Source: Rohdeia mirabilis (GTDB taxonomy: Bacteria; Planctomycetota; UBA1135; GCA-002686595). Taken from it: a stretch of 64,000 nucleotides of DNA. A program made the translations under genes and the position numbers. The notes under the pieces were generated by a model. The model saw only the letters and a program-made list of their open reading frames with translations, had not been told where the DNA came from and did no database searches. Numbering within the stretch: the stretch's first letter is position 1; each line of letters opens with the position of its first letter. Positions 29,883 through 38,188 of the stretch are shown piece after piece. The stretch lies in assembly GCA_007750655.1 (NCBI GenBank), contig CP036290.1:3162001-3226000 (forward strand). Reading direction: 5' to 3'.

Positions 29883-30647
29883 ATGAACGATCCCAGACGA
29901 CGCCCCCCCGCCGCCGACGTCCTGCGCCTGCTCGCGAGCCACGTCTCGGTGCGGGGCTTCGCGCGGGCACCACTCGAGGAGGGACTGCTCGCGAACTGCG
30001 TCGCGGCGGCCCAACGGGCCGCCACGTCGAGCAACGTGCAGGCCTACTCGCTGATCCGCGTCACCGATACGGCCGAACGCGCGACGCTGGCCGAACTCTG
30101 CGGCGGCCAGGCCCAGATCGCCGAGGCCGCGGAGTTCTGCGTCGTGTGCGCGGACCTGCGCCGGGACGACCTGGTCGCGCGCGCGGCGGGCGGAGCTGTG
30201 GTCGCGAACCTCGAGGCCTTCCTGCTCGCGACGGTCGACGCCTCGCTCTTCGCCCAGAACCTGGTCGTGGCCTGCGAGGCGCACGACCTGGGCACCTGCT
30301 ACATCGGCGGTCTGCGCAACCGCATCGACGAGGTCGACCGCCTGCTCGAACTGCCGCGGCTCGTCCTGCCGCTGTTCGGGCTGTGCATCGGACAGCCTGC
30401 GACGCGCAACGACGTCAAGCCGCGCCTGGCGACGGACGCCGTGCTCCACGAAGGACGCTACCCGAGCGACGCCGCGGTTCTCGCCTCGGTGCGCGACTAC
30501 GACGCGGCGCTCGCCCCCTACTTCGCCGCGCGCGGGACGCCGCAGCACACCTGGAGCGGCAGCATCGCACGCAAATTCCACGGCGCGCTGCGGCCGCACC
30601 TGTGGGCCTACTATCGCTCGAAGGGCGTCGAACTCGACCTCGCATGA
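29883..30647 (+). CDS. NfsA-type FMN-dependent nitroreductase/flavin reductase
   Basis: A 254-residue protein of the nitroreductase superfamily. SVRGFARAPLEEGLLANCVAAAQRAATSSNVQAYS holds the Arg/Ser FMN-phosphate contacts and the SSNVQ substrate region. ATVDASLFAQNLVVACEAHDLGTCYIGG and FGLCIGQP are the typical dimer and FMN-shelf segments. The C-terminal SGSIARKF resembles the NfsA extension. It would use NAD(P)H to reduce quinones, nitroaromatics or flavins. ATG 29883 follows the hydrolase by 50 bases, and the stop overlaps the HAD-phosphatase start (ATGA), giving translational coupling. Physiological substrate unknown. Confidence 0.82.
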   Translation: MNDPRRRPPAADVLRLLASHVSVRGFARAPLEEGLLANCVAAAQRAATSSNVQAYSLIRVTDTAERATLAELCGGQAQIAEAAEFCVVCADLRRDDLVARAAGGAVVANLEAFLLATVDASLFAQNLVVACEAHDLGTCYIGGLRNRIDEVDRLLELPRLVLPLFGLCIGQPATRNDVKPRLATDAVLHEGRYPSDAAVLASVRDYDAALAPYFAARGTPQHTWSGSIARKFHGALRPHLWAYYRSKGVELDLA

Positions 30648-31357
30648 ATGCGCCCACCTCCGCAACTCGCGCGGTCCTCTTCGATCTCGACGGCACGCTG
30701 ATCGACTCGATCGAGCTGATCCTGCGTTCCTACGAACACACGTTCTCGGCCCACGGGCTGCCGGCCCTCGCGCGTCCGGAGCTGGTGGCCGGACTCGGTA
30801 CGCCGCTGTGGGCGCAGTTCCGTGCCTGCGGCGTCGCCGACGACGAGGTTCCGAACCTGGTCACGACCTACCGCAGCTTCAATCTCGAGCACCACGACGA
30901 GTTGGTGCGCCCCTACCCCGGCGTGCTCGAGGCGGTCGAGGACCTGGCGCGCCGCGCGATCCCGCTGGGCGTGGTGACGAGCAAGTTCGCGGCCGCCGCC
31001 TGGCGCGGGCTGCGGCTCGTCGGCCTCGCGAAGCACTTCGAGGTGCTGGTCGGCGCCGACGACGTCGAGCGCCACAAGCCCGACCCCGAACCCGTGCGAC
31101 GCGGGGCGGAACTCCTCGGTCTGACGGCGGACGCGTGCGTCTACGTCGGCGACTCGGTGCACGACATGGCGTCGGCCCGCGCGGCCGGTGCGCGTGCGGT
31201 GGGCGTCGCGTGGGGCCCCTTCGAGGACGCGTCGCTCGTCACGGCGGGCGCGGAACGCGTCCTCGCTCAGCCGTCGGACTTCGGAGGCTTGCTCGTGCCG
31301 TCGGCGTCGGCGCCGTCCGCGTCCTCGCTCTCGTCGCCCGCGGGGCCCTCGACGTAG
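30644..31357 (+). CDS. HAD-superfamily phosphatase (phosphoglycolate/pyrophosphatase PpaX-like)
   Basis: A 237-residue haloacid-dehalogenase phosphatase. Motif I FDLDGTLID gives the nucleophile D14 and acid-base D16, motif II is VVTSK, motif III the Lys in HKPDPEPV, and motif IV GDSVHDM. An alpha-helical cap lies between motifs I and II, so it belongs to subfamily I like Gph and PpaX. The last 30 residues are Ser/Ala/Pro-rich and overlap, on the opposite strand, the acidic tail of the sulfatase-like gene by 91 bases. The low-complexity tails on both strands suggest one stop codon drifted. Substrate cannot be determined from sequence. Confidence 0.85.
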   Translation: MNAPTSATRAVLFDLDGTLIDSIELILRSYEHTFSAHGLPALARPELVAGLGTPLWAQFRACGVADDEVPNLVTTYRSFNLEHHDELVRPYPGVLEAVEDLARRAIPLGVVTSKFAAAAWRGLRLVGLAKHFEVLVGADDVERHKPDPEPVRRGAELLGLTADACVYVGDSVHDMASARAAGARAVGVAWGPFEDASLVTAGAERVLAQPSDFGGLLVPSASAPSASSLSSPAGPST

Positions 31358-32781
31358 CCCAGGTCGATCAGGATCTGGTCGGCGGAGTCGTCCACGTCGA
31401 GGTTCGTCCGCAGCGTAGTCGTGGCCCGCCACTCGTCGATCCGCTGGCGCAGCGACGCGGCCAGCTCGGGTTCCTGTCGCGAACGATCGGTGAGGTACAG
31501 CGGCCCCTGGGACAGCTGGAACAGAAGGCCGCTCGGGCGCTGGGGATCGCGCACGCCCGAGAGTTCGCGCGGCATCTCGACCCAGAAGTTGCCGGCGCCG
31601 TCGATGACAGCCGTCGTGTCGCGTCCGTGCCCGAACACCAACTCGCGCTCGACCGTCGTGCGACCGACCAGACTGGTCCCGTCCAGATCGTCGGGAACGT
31701 GGGCGCCGACCGCGGCCAGGATCGTCGGCAGGATGTCGATGTTCGCGCTCATCCCCTCTCCCACGACGCCGCGCTCGAAGCCCGGACCGCTGACGATCAG
31801 AGGCGTGTTCCAGGTCTGGGGGAAGTACCAGTGCTTGTGGTCGTAGGCCAGCCAGCGACCGAGCGCGAGCGAGCGCGGTTCGTCGTCGAGCAGAGCGTCC
31901 TTCTCGCCCGGGTAGATCGGGTTCTCGAACATCGCTTCGCCGTGGTCGGCGGCCAGGACGACGAGCGTCGTGTCCAGCTCGCCCGAGGCTTCGAGCGCGT
32001 CGAGGATCAGACCCAGGCCGTGGTCGAACGAGCGAACCTCGCCGTCGTAGGCCTGGCGTATGCCGCGGATGAACTGGCGCCCGTTGGTCCCCTGACGCGC
32101 GGCGGCACTACCGGGCAGGAACTGCTCGATCTCGTACTCGGCGCGCTTCCAGGCGTCGCGCTGGGCGCTGGAAACGGGCGCCTGCGGCCGAAGGAACCGC
32201 TCGTCCGGTTCGTAGGGCATGTGCGGGTCCATGAAGTGGACCCACCCGAACCACGGTCGCTCGTCCTGCAGATCGAGCCCGGCCTTCCAGTCGAGGAAGC
32301 GCTTCGCGACGACGTCGGCCGGGTCGGAGTAGGTGAGTTGGTCGAAGTGATCGACGCTGCGCGCGAAACCGCGTTGGGGACTGGCCACCGCGTTCGCGAC
32401 GAAGGCTCCGGTCCGAAAGCCCTCCTCGGAGAGCAGGTCCGCCAGCGTCGGCTGGTCCTTCGGCACGCCCCGGCTGCGCTCGCTGATCCAGCGCCCCGTC
32501 ATCATCGAGATCATCGACGGAAGCGTCCAACAGCCCTGGGCGCGATTCTGCTCCCAGACCACGCCGCGTTCGGCGAGTCGATTGACATGGGGCGTGCCCA
32601 CGTCGCCGCCGTAGGGGTCGAGACGATCCGCGCGCAGCGTGTCGCACACGACGAGCAGGACACCGTGCACCGACGCCCCGGCCGTCGGTCCTGCGCCGGA
32701 ACTGGAAGGGCCGTCCGAGCCACCGCAGCCGCACAGCAGCGCCGCGACGAGGAGACCCAGTCGGCGCACGGCTGCTACCAC
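31267..32781 (-). CDS. Sulfatase-like lipoprotein of the alkaline-phosphatase superfamily
   Basis: About 504 residues. The N-terminus VRRLGLLVAALLCGC is a lipoprotein signal. The body has the superfamily metal sites VVCDTLRADRLDPYGG, the nucleophile region GCWTLPSMISMMTG, VLAADHGEAM and DHKHW. In true sulfatases the nucleophile lies in C/S-x-P-x-R and becomes formylglycine. Here the residue two before Pro is Thr, as in phosphoethanolamine or phosphoglycerol transferases, so it may act on phospho-groups of surface polymers. The acidic tail (DESEDADGADADG) overlaps the HAD gene. GTG 32781 overlaps the stop of the preceding glycosyltransferase; GTG 32769 is an alternative. Confidence 0.72.
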   Translation of the reverse strand: MVAAVRRLGLLVAALLCGCGGSDGPSSSGAGPTAGASVHGVLLVVCDTLRADRLDPYGGDVGTPHVNRLAERGVVWEQNRAQGCWTLPSMISMMTGRWISERSRGVPKDQPTLADLLSEEGFRTGAFVANAVASPQRGFARSVDHFDQLTYSDPADVVAKRFLDWKAGLDLQDERPWFGWVHFMDPHMPYEPDERFLRPQAPVSSAQRDAWKRAEYEIEQFLPGSAAARQGTNGRQFIRGIRQAYDGEVRSFDHGLGLILDALEASGELDTTLVVLAADHGEAMFENPIYPGEKDALLDDEPRSLALGRWLAYDHKHWYFPQTWNTPLIVSGPGFERGVVGEGMSANIDILPTILAAVGAHVPDDLDGTSLVGRTTVERELVFGHGRDTTAVIDGAGNFWVEMPRELSGVRDPQRPSGLLFQLSQGPLYLTDRSRQEPELAASLRQRIDEWRATTTLRTNLDVDDSADQILIDLGYVEGPAGDESEDADGADADGTSKPPKSDG

Positions 32782-33479
32782 TTCGGGCGGAAGAACAACG
32801 GCGACCAGCGCACGATCGCCCAGACCGCGATGAATGCGTCCTTCAGGCCGATCTTCTTGCCCTCGCTGTAGTCGCGGCCGGCGTAGCTGATCGGGACCTC
32901 GTACACGCGCGCCCGCATGCGTGCGACCTTGGCGGTCATCTCGGGCTCGACGGCGAAGGTCGTCGACCGGATGTCGAGCTTCGAAGCCACGTCGACCTTG
33001 AAGACCTTGTAGCAGGTCTCCATGTCGGTCAGGTTCAGGTTGGTGAAGCAGTTCGACACGAGCGTCAGGGCGCGGTTGCCCAGGTAGTGCCAGAACAGGT
33101 GGACGCGCACGTACTTCCCGCCGAGGAAGCGACTGCCGTAGACCACGTCCGCGCGTCCATCCTCGATGGGACGCAGCAGCAGCGGATAGTCGCTCGGGTC
33201 GTACTCGAGGTCCGCGTCCTGGATCACGACGACGTCGCCCTTCACCTGCGCGAAACCGGTGGCGAGTCCGCCGCCCTTGCCCTTGTTCACCTCGTGGTGG
33301 AAGCAACGGACGTTGTCGTACTTCTCGGCCAGCTGCGCCATGATCTGGGGCGTGCTGTCCTTGGAGCAGTCGTTGACCAGGATGAGCTCCTTCTCGTACG
33401 GAGCGGCCTGGACGCGGGCCACGAGCTCTTCGAGCGTGGCTTCTTCGTTGTAGATCGGGATGACGACCGACAGCTTCAT
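32775..33479 (-). CDS. GT2 glycosyltransferase, dolichol/polyprenyl-phosphate mannosyltransferase-like
   Basis: A 234-residue cytoplasmic-face GT-A enzyme: KLSVVIPIYNEEATL at the N-terminus, NDCSKDST, VNKGKGGGLATGF, the metal-binding IQDADLEYDP, and VYGSRFLGG. It has no C-terminal membrane helices, as in the short DPM1-type group. It would load a sugar on a polyprenyl phosphate, which fits the nearby GT-C enzymes that use such donors (inference). The minus-strand TACCCT at 33715 down to 33710 could be its -10 box, though it is 230 bases upstream. The stop overlaps the sulfatase-like start, indicating co-translation. Confidence 0.85.
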   Translation of the reverse strand: MKLSVVIPIYNEEATLEELVARVQAAPYEKELILVNDCSKDSTPQIMAQLAEKYDNVRCFHHEVNKGKGGGLATGFAQVKGDVVVIQDADLEYDPSDYPLLLRPIEDGRADVVYGSRFLGGKYVRVHLFWHYLGNRALTLVSNCFTNLNLTDMETCYKVFKVDVASKLDIRSTTFAVEPEMTAKVARMRARVYEVPISYAGRDYSEGKKIGLKDAFIAVWAIVRWSPLFFRPKW

Positions 33480-33831
33480 CGGGGGAGACCGAGGACGGCG
33501 GGTGCGTGAGGCACCGCGGAGGGCGCTCGGGGACGTGTGGCAGGTGGTCGGGGCCGCAGCGCGGGGGGCGGGACCTCGGGCCGCGTCCGAAGGGGTGCGG
33601 CGACCGGAACGGTCCATGGGTGCGGGCCCTCGGTGGACGGGGCCGGCGGCGCTGCGGTTCCGAGCAAACGCCTCCTCGCGGAGGACGCGTGCGCGGGTGT
33701 CGACGGTCTAGGGTAGCCCGCCGGCGGCCTCCGCGACCAGGATGACTGCTCAGCAGCTTCGCAGCAGCGGCCCGGACGACGTGCTCGACGGCACTTGACC
33801 CACGCCCGCGCGGATCTGGACACTCCCGGGC
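33480..33831. other. 352-base divergent intergenic region
   Basis: Lies between the minus-strand GT2 operon and the plus-strand OPT transporter. No gene is visible. It holds a minus-strand TACCCT box (33715 down to 33710) and, close to the OPT start, the promoter-like pair listed separately. Confidence 0.5.
33795..33824 (+). promoter_or_regulatory. Promoter-like pair immediately before the OPT transporter
   Basis: TTGACC (33795-33800), 18-base spacer, GACACT (33819-33824), then seven bases to ATG 33832. The same TTGACC-N18-xACACT arrangement occurs at 58360-58389. The spacing to the ATG implies a leaderless transcript. Confidence 0.4.
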
Positions 33832-35823
33832 ATGCTCGCCTCGCGCACCCAGGCACTGCTCTTCGGACTGCTCGCCACCGCCGTCCTCTCGGCCACCCTG
33901 ACCGTGGCCGGACTGAAGGCCGGCATCAGCCCGGGCGTGAGCCCCCTGGTGGTGCTGATCGCGTGGGCGGCCTTCGCGCGCCGCCTGCGGGGCACCGGCA
34001 CGGCCTTCCTCAACGTCGCGCAGGTCGCGGGCTCGGGCGGCATGGCCGTGACGGCCGGCGTGATCTTCACAGCTCCTTTGCTCCAGATCCTCATGGCGCG
34101 CCGCGTCAGTCCGGGTCTGGGCGACTACGACGCGCTGCGCGAGCGCGCCCTGACCGCGAGCGGCGCCGAGCGCGACGCGCTGCTGGCCGAGCTCGCACGC
34201 GCGAAGGTCGAGCTCCTCGCGGCGACCCCGCCGGTCGACGTGCCCCAGCTGATCGTGGCGAGCCTGGTCGGCGCCGCGATCGGCTTCGGCTTCGTCGGAC
34301 TCACCACGCGCCGGTTCCTCTCCGACCCGAGCCTGCCCGCGCCCGAGGCCCGCGCCTGCAAGACGCTCATCGATGCCGCGGTCGAGCACCCGGAGGCCCG
34401 TCCCCCGCTCCTGCCCTCTTTGTTCACAGGCGTGCTGGCCGCCATCGCCACCCAGGTCGCGATGCTCCTCGGCGCGGCGCGTGGCGTCTTCCACGCGCTG
34501 CCGTTCGCGAACTCGGACCAGTCGCGCGAGGCCTGGCTGTTCAACCTGAACATCAGTCCGATCTACATCGGCATCGGGGGCCTCCTCACACTGCCCACCG
34601 CGATCGCGGTGTTCGTCGGCGGCGGCATCCACGCGTTGGGTGGAGCGTTGCTCGCGACGATCGACCCGTCGACCGCGGCCGACTCGTGGGCACTGCGCTT
34701 CCCCGACCGCTCGGTGCGCTGGATCGGTGGTGCGGCGATGACCGTCGCGGTCGTGTACTCGCTCTACAACTTCGTGCGCGCGGGCCGTGCGTTCGCGGCC
34801 GAGGAAGGCGGGACGGCGAACGACGACCCGTTGCTCGACCTGGCGCCGAACCAGCGCGGGCGACTCCTGGGGCTGATCGTGCTCGGCACCGTCGGGATCG
34901 GCGCCTGGCTGGTCCAGGCCGACGGGTTCACGCCCTTCGCCGTGGCGATCCTGCCGACGCTGTTGCTCGTGACGGCCGTGATGGTCGTGCTCGGAGCGCT
35001 GCTGTCGCTCCAGGTCGGAAGCTCCGCGTCGCCGGTGTCGGGGACGATCTTCGTCACGACGCTCGTGCTGTGTCTGGTCGCCGTCGTGATGGGCCGCCGC
35101 GGTGTGGACGACGTCGCGCTGCTCGTGCCGCTGCTCGTCGCCGCCTGCGTCGCGGTCTGCACGGCCAACGACTCGAGCCAGGACTACCGCACGCTGCACC
35201 TGTGCGGCATGCCGCCGCGCGACGCGTTCATGGCCCAGTTCCTCGGGCTCGTCGTCGGCGCGCTCGTGGTGCCGCCGGCCCTGTACGTGGCGCACGGTGC
35301 CTACGTGCTCGGCAGCACGGAACTCCCCGCGCCCCAGGGCGACCTGTTCGCCAAGGTCGTGGACAGCCTCTTGCTGGGCGGCGAACTGCCCTGGTGGCCG
35401 ATCGGCGTCGGCGTGCTGCTCGGACTCCTCGCGGTCGGCGTCGAGGTGGTCACGCGCAAGCGCGGCGTGTTGATGCCGTCGATGGCGCTGGCGGTCGGCA
35501 TGTACCTGCCGCCCTACCTCGGCGTGGGGATCATGATCGGCGCGCTCGCTCGCCGACTGGGTTCCGGGCCGCGCGGCGCCGACGGGCACCGCGGGACGCT
35601 GACGGCCGCGGGTCTCGTGACCGGTGCGGCGGGCTACGAACTGGTGCTGGGCATCGTGCTGCTCGTCACCGGCGCCAGCGCGACGGCCTTCGAGCTCGAT
35701 CTGTCGGGCGCACCGGGTTGGGTGCCGGTGGCCGGCGGACTGGGCCTGCTCGCCAGCGTGCTGCTCGCCCTGTTCTGGAACGGGCGCGCGGATCGTCGGA
35801 AGCAGGAGCGGGAGCAGGGCTGA
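33832..35823 (+). CDS. Oligopeptide transporter, OPT family
   Basis: A 663-residue inner-membrane protein with about 14-16 hydrophobic helices. AGLKAGISPGVSPLVVLIAW at the start and the re-entrant-like LNVAQVAGSGGMAVTAGVIFTAP are typical of bacterial OPT/YSL transporters. A charged cytoplasmic loop (residues about 95-140), PIYIGIGGLLTLPTAIAVFVGGGI and GVLMPSMALAVGMYLPPYLGVGI follow. Members move di- to tetrapeptides or metal chelates by proton symport. Which applies is unknown. It stands alone between divergent and convergent neighbours. ATG 33832 is supported by a promoter-like pair just upstream. Confidence 0.88.
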   Translation: MLASRTQALLFGLLATAVLSATLTVAGLKAGISPGVSPLVVLIAWAAFARRLRGTGTAFLNVAQVAGSGGMAVTAGVIFTAPLLQILMARRVSPGLGDYDALRERALTASGAERDALLAELARAKVELLAATPPVDVPQLIVASLVGAAIGFGFVGLTTRRFLSDPSLPAPEARACKTLIDAAVEHPEARPPLLPSLFTGVLAAIATQVAMLLGAARGVFHALPFANSDQSREAWLFNLNISPIYIGIGGLLTLPTAIAVFVGGGIHALGGALLATIDPSTAADSWALRFPDRSVRWIGGAAMTVAVVYSLYNFVRAGRAFAAEEGGTANDDPLLDLAPNQRGRLLGLIVLGTVGIGAWLVQADGFTPFAVAILPTLLLVTAVMVVLGALLSLQVGSSASPVSGTIFVTTLVLCLVAVVMGRRGVDDVALLVPLLVAACVAVCTANDSSQDYRTLHLCGMPPRDAFMAQFLGLVVGALVVPPALYVAHGAYVLGSTELPAPQGDLFAKVVDSLLLGGELPWWPIGVGVLLGLLAVGVEVVTRKRGVLMPSMALAVGMYLPPYLGVGIMIGALARRLGSGPRGADGHRGTLTAAGLVTGAAGYELVLGIVLLVTGASATAFELDLSGAPGWVPVAGGLGLLASVLLALFWNGRADRRKQEREQG

Positions 35824-35848
35824 ATCCCGCCCCGCGAACTGGCCCCGC

Positions 35849-36781
35849 CTAGCGCCCGCAGAGTTCGCGGAAGTTGCAGCGTCCGCAGGCCGGATCGCCC
35901 TTCTCGAGCATCGGGAACCTCGCGGCGTCCCCCACGCCCGCGTCGGCGTCGAAGTGCAGCTCGCGCATGCGCGCCATCGACTCCTCCACCCGCGCCAGCG
36001 TGGCCTCGAGTTCGGCGCGATCGAAGCGCATCTCGCTGAGTTCGCCCGTCGTCAGATACACGTCGACGGCGACCACGTCGGTCGGATCGACCCCCCACAC
36101 CTGCTCGGCGTACAGCGCGTAGAGCGAGAGTTGGAAGCGGTCGCGCTCGCGCGGACGGCCCGTCTTCCAGTCGTAGATCCACACGGCGCCGTCGTCCTTC
36201 AGGGCGAAGTCCGGGATGGCGTAGACCTTGGTGCCGAAGAGTTCGATCGTCCCCAGTTCTTCGCACGCGAGCCAGGTGGCCGGATCCGTGTCGCGACAGC
36301 GCGCCAGTGCGGGTTCCTCGAAGAAGCAGGCCACGCCCTTCTCGATTCGTTCGACGAAGCGCTTGCCGTAGCGCGCCGCCTCGCCCGTAGCCTCGTCGAC
36401 GGAGTCCTCGCCGTAGTAGTGCTCCGACAGCCGCGTCAGCTTGGATGGACGGCGATCCCACTCGTCGGCGCGGTCGCGCGACTCGCGATAGCCCTGGCGC
36501 AGCCGTTCGAGCGCGCGGTCGCGCACCCAGTCCGGCCCCGGTGCCTCGCGCCCCTGCTGCCGCTCGGCGAACCAGTCCGCGAGCGCCACGTGCAGCGAGT
36601 CGCCGGCCCAGGTCGCCATGCTGTGCAGCTTCTTGAGGCGGTAGGCCTTCTTGCGCTCCACCGGCGCCCCACGCTCCCAACCCAGCCAGCCCAGGTAGTA
36701 GTTGTTGTAGTAACTGCGCGCACAGTCGGCGAGCAGACCACTACGTGAGACCGACCAGGAGAGCTCGTGCACCAGTGCCAT
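35849..36781 (-). CDS. PD-(D/E)XK nuclease with predicted Fe-S cluster, Cas4/RecB C-terminal-like
   Basis: A 310-residue protein. The N-terminus LSWSVSRSGLLADCARSYY is the PD-(D/E)XK SxS...C segment. H of GDSLHVALADW, the Asp in VYAIPDF, IYDWKTGR (the D-x-K catalytic core) and QLSLYALYA (motif IV Q and Y) complete the active site. Cys20 plus C-terminal CGRCNFRELC give four cysteines for a [4Fe-4S] cluster, as in Cas4, AddB and Dna2. Such enzymes cut single-stranded DNA ends. No CRISPR array, helicase or AddA partner is nearby; the upstream neighbours on the same strand are spoVR, yeaH and prkA, 39 bases away. Probably co-transcribed with them. Confidence 0.78.
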   Translation of the reverse strand: MALVHELSWSVSRSGLLADCARSYYNNYYLGWLGWERGAPVERKKAYRLKKLHSMATWAGDSLHVALADWFAERQQGREAPGPDWVRDRALERLRQGYRESRDRADEWDRRPSKLTRLSEHYYGEDSVDEATGEAARYGKRFVERIEKGVACFFEEPALARCRDTDPATWLACEELGTIELFGTKVYAIPDFALKDDGAVWIYDWKTGRPRERDRFQLSLYALYAEQVWGVDPTDVVAVDVYLTTGELSEMRFDRAELEATLARVEESMARMRELHFDADAGVGDAARFPMLEKGDPACGRCNFRELCGR

Positions 36782-36820
36782 GGTGAGAGTGTCCCCACCG
36801 ACCCCCGCACCGGGCAAGCT

Positions 36821-38185
36821 TCAAGAAGCCTGGGCCTGCTCGGCGGGTCCTTCGGTCCCGTTGCGGACGTCGACGGTGTCCGCGGTGGCGACGACGGTGC
36901 ACGGTTCGTCGTCCACGCGCGTCGCGAGGTGCACCGGAGCGCCCCACACCGAAGCGAGCCGCTTCATGGTCTCGCCCGCCTGCCCGAGCTGCAGATCGCG
37001 CCCGTCGTGGTGGTGCTCGAGGACGAGCTCGCCGTGGCCCTCGACGTCGCGCCCGACGAGCGTGATGCGCGGCTGACCACCGAACGTCAGTGAGGCCAAC
37101 AGGCCCTCCTTCCAGGCCTTCCAGTCGAAGCCCTGACCGCGGGCGGCGAGCGCGTCGGACTCGGACGCGCCGTGGTACTCGAGGGCGAAGCGTTCGTCGA
37201 CGAGCGCGTCGATCAGGCTCACGTCGTTGTGGATGCGCCGCAGCATGAACAGGTCGTGCCCGAGTGCTTCGGCGTAGCGGAAGAGTCGCAGGCCGAGGCG
37301 GTAGGGATTGAACTGTCCCGGCGCGGCGGCCGTCGCTCCGCTGTGGACGTCGGCGAAGTCGATGATCTCGCTCGCGTCGAGCAGACCGCCGGTGAGGATC
37401 TTGCTGTGCCAGTAGCAGGCCCAGCCCTCGTTGGCGACCTTCGTCAGGCGCTGCGGCAGGAAGTAGTAAGCCTCGGCGCGCACGATCTCGAGCAGCTCGC
37501 GCTCCCAGTCCTCGAGCGGCGCCTCGCGCACCAGGTACCCCAGCACGTCGGCCTCGGGGAAGACGGCGCGCACCGGCGCGGGCGTCGAAGAAGCGTCGCG
37601 CCCGAAGTTCTCGAGGCGCAGGCCGCGGTGTTCGGACAGCGATCGACGCGGCGCCAGGTCCGGCTGGGCGACACGCGAGAGGTACGGGTCGACGAGCGCC
37701 TCGAGCGAGAGCATGTCGTCCAGGCGCTTCTCGACCGTCTCCTGGCCGTGTGCGTCGATCATGCGCCGGACGCGCGTCGCGTCGTGCGCCATCCGATCGA
37801 GCATGCGGCGCTCGGTGCCCGCGAACCAGACGTTGTTCCTGAAGAAGTCGGCATGTCCGTAGACGTGCGCCATCACGAGCTTCTGCTCGAGCAGCGAGTT
37901 CGACCGCACCAGGTAGGCGTAGGTCGGATCGTTGTTGATGACGAGCTCGTAGATCTTGGACATGCCCCACGAGTAGCCGCGCTGGAGCTTCTCGAACTCC
38001 ATGCCGAAGCGCCACGAGGGGTAGCGCACCGGGAAGCCACCGTAGGCCGCGATCCCGTTCACGTCGCGCGCGTCGAGCAGCTCGAAGACGACGTCGAAGA
38101 ACTCGAGGCCGTACTCACGCGCCTTCTCCTCGATCACGAGAGCGTGGTACTTCAGCTCGGGCGGCAGCGTCGTCTTGATGCCCAT
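36821..38185 (-). CDS. spoVR: SpoVR family protein
   Basis: A 454-residue cytoplasmic protein of the SpoVR/YcgB family. Recognisable stretches are YGLEFFDVVFELLD, GGFPVRYPSWRFGMEFE, YELVINNDPTYAYL, VMAHVYGHADFFRNN, the NEGWACYWHSKI motif, and LIDALVDERFA. The biochemical role is unknown. In Bacillus it affects spore cortex formation, and in non-sporulators it is nearly always found with YeaH and PrkA in a stationary-phase or stress operon, as here. It starts three bases after the yeaH stop. Length is close to the family norm, with a short Glu/Ala-rich C-terminus. Confidence 0.93.
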   Translation of the reverse strand: MGIKTTLPPELKYHALVIEEKAREYGLEFFDVVFELLDARDVNGIAAYGGFPVRYPSWRFGMEFEKLQRGYSWGMSKIYELVINNDPTYAYLVRSNSLLEQKLVMAHVYGHADFFRNNVWFAGTERRMLDRMAHDATRVRRMIDAHGQETVEKRLDDMLSLEALVDPYLSRVAQPDLAPRRSLSEHRGLRLENFGRDASSTPAPVRAVFPEADVLGYLVREAPLEDWERELLEIVRAEAYYFLPQRLTKVANEGWACYWHSKILTGGLLDASEIIDFADVHSGATAAAPGQFNPYRLGLRLFRYAEALGHDLFMLRRIHNDVSLIDALVDERFALEYHGASESDALAARGQGFDWKAWKEGLLASLTFGGQPRITLVGRDVEGHGELVLEHHHDGRDLQLGQAGETMKRLASVWGAPVHLATRVDDEPCTVVATADTVDVRNGTEGPAEQAQAS

Positions 38186-38188
38186 CGC

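Noticed and set aside
35849..36781. Cas4 of a CRISPR system
   Set aside because: The protein is Cas4-like in motif layout, but no repeats, Cas1, Cas2 or effector genes are present in the window.
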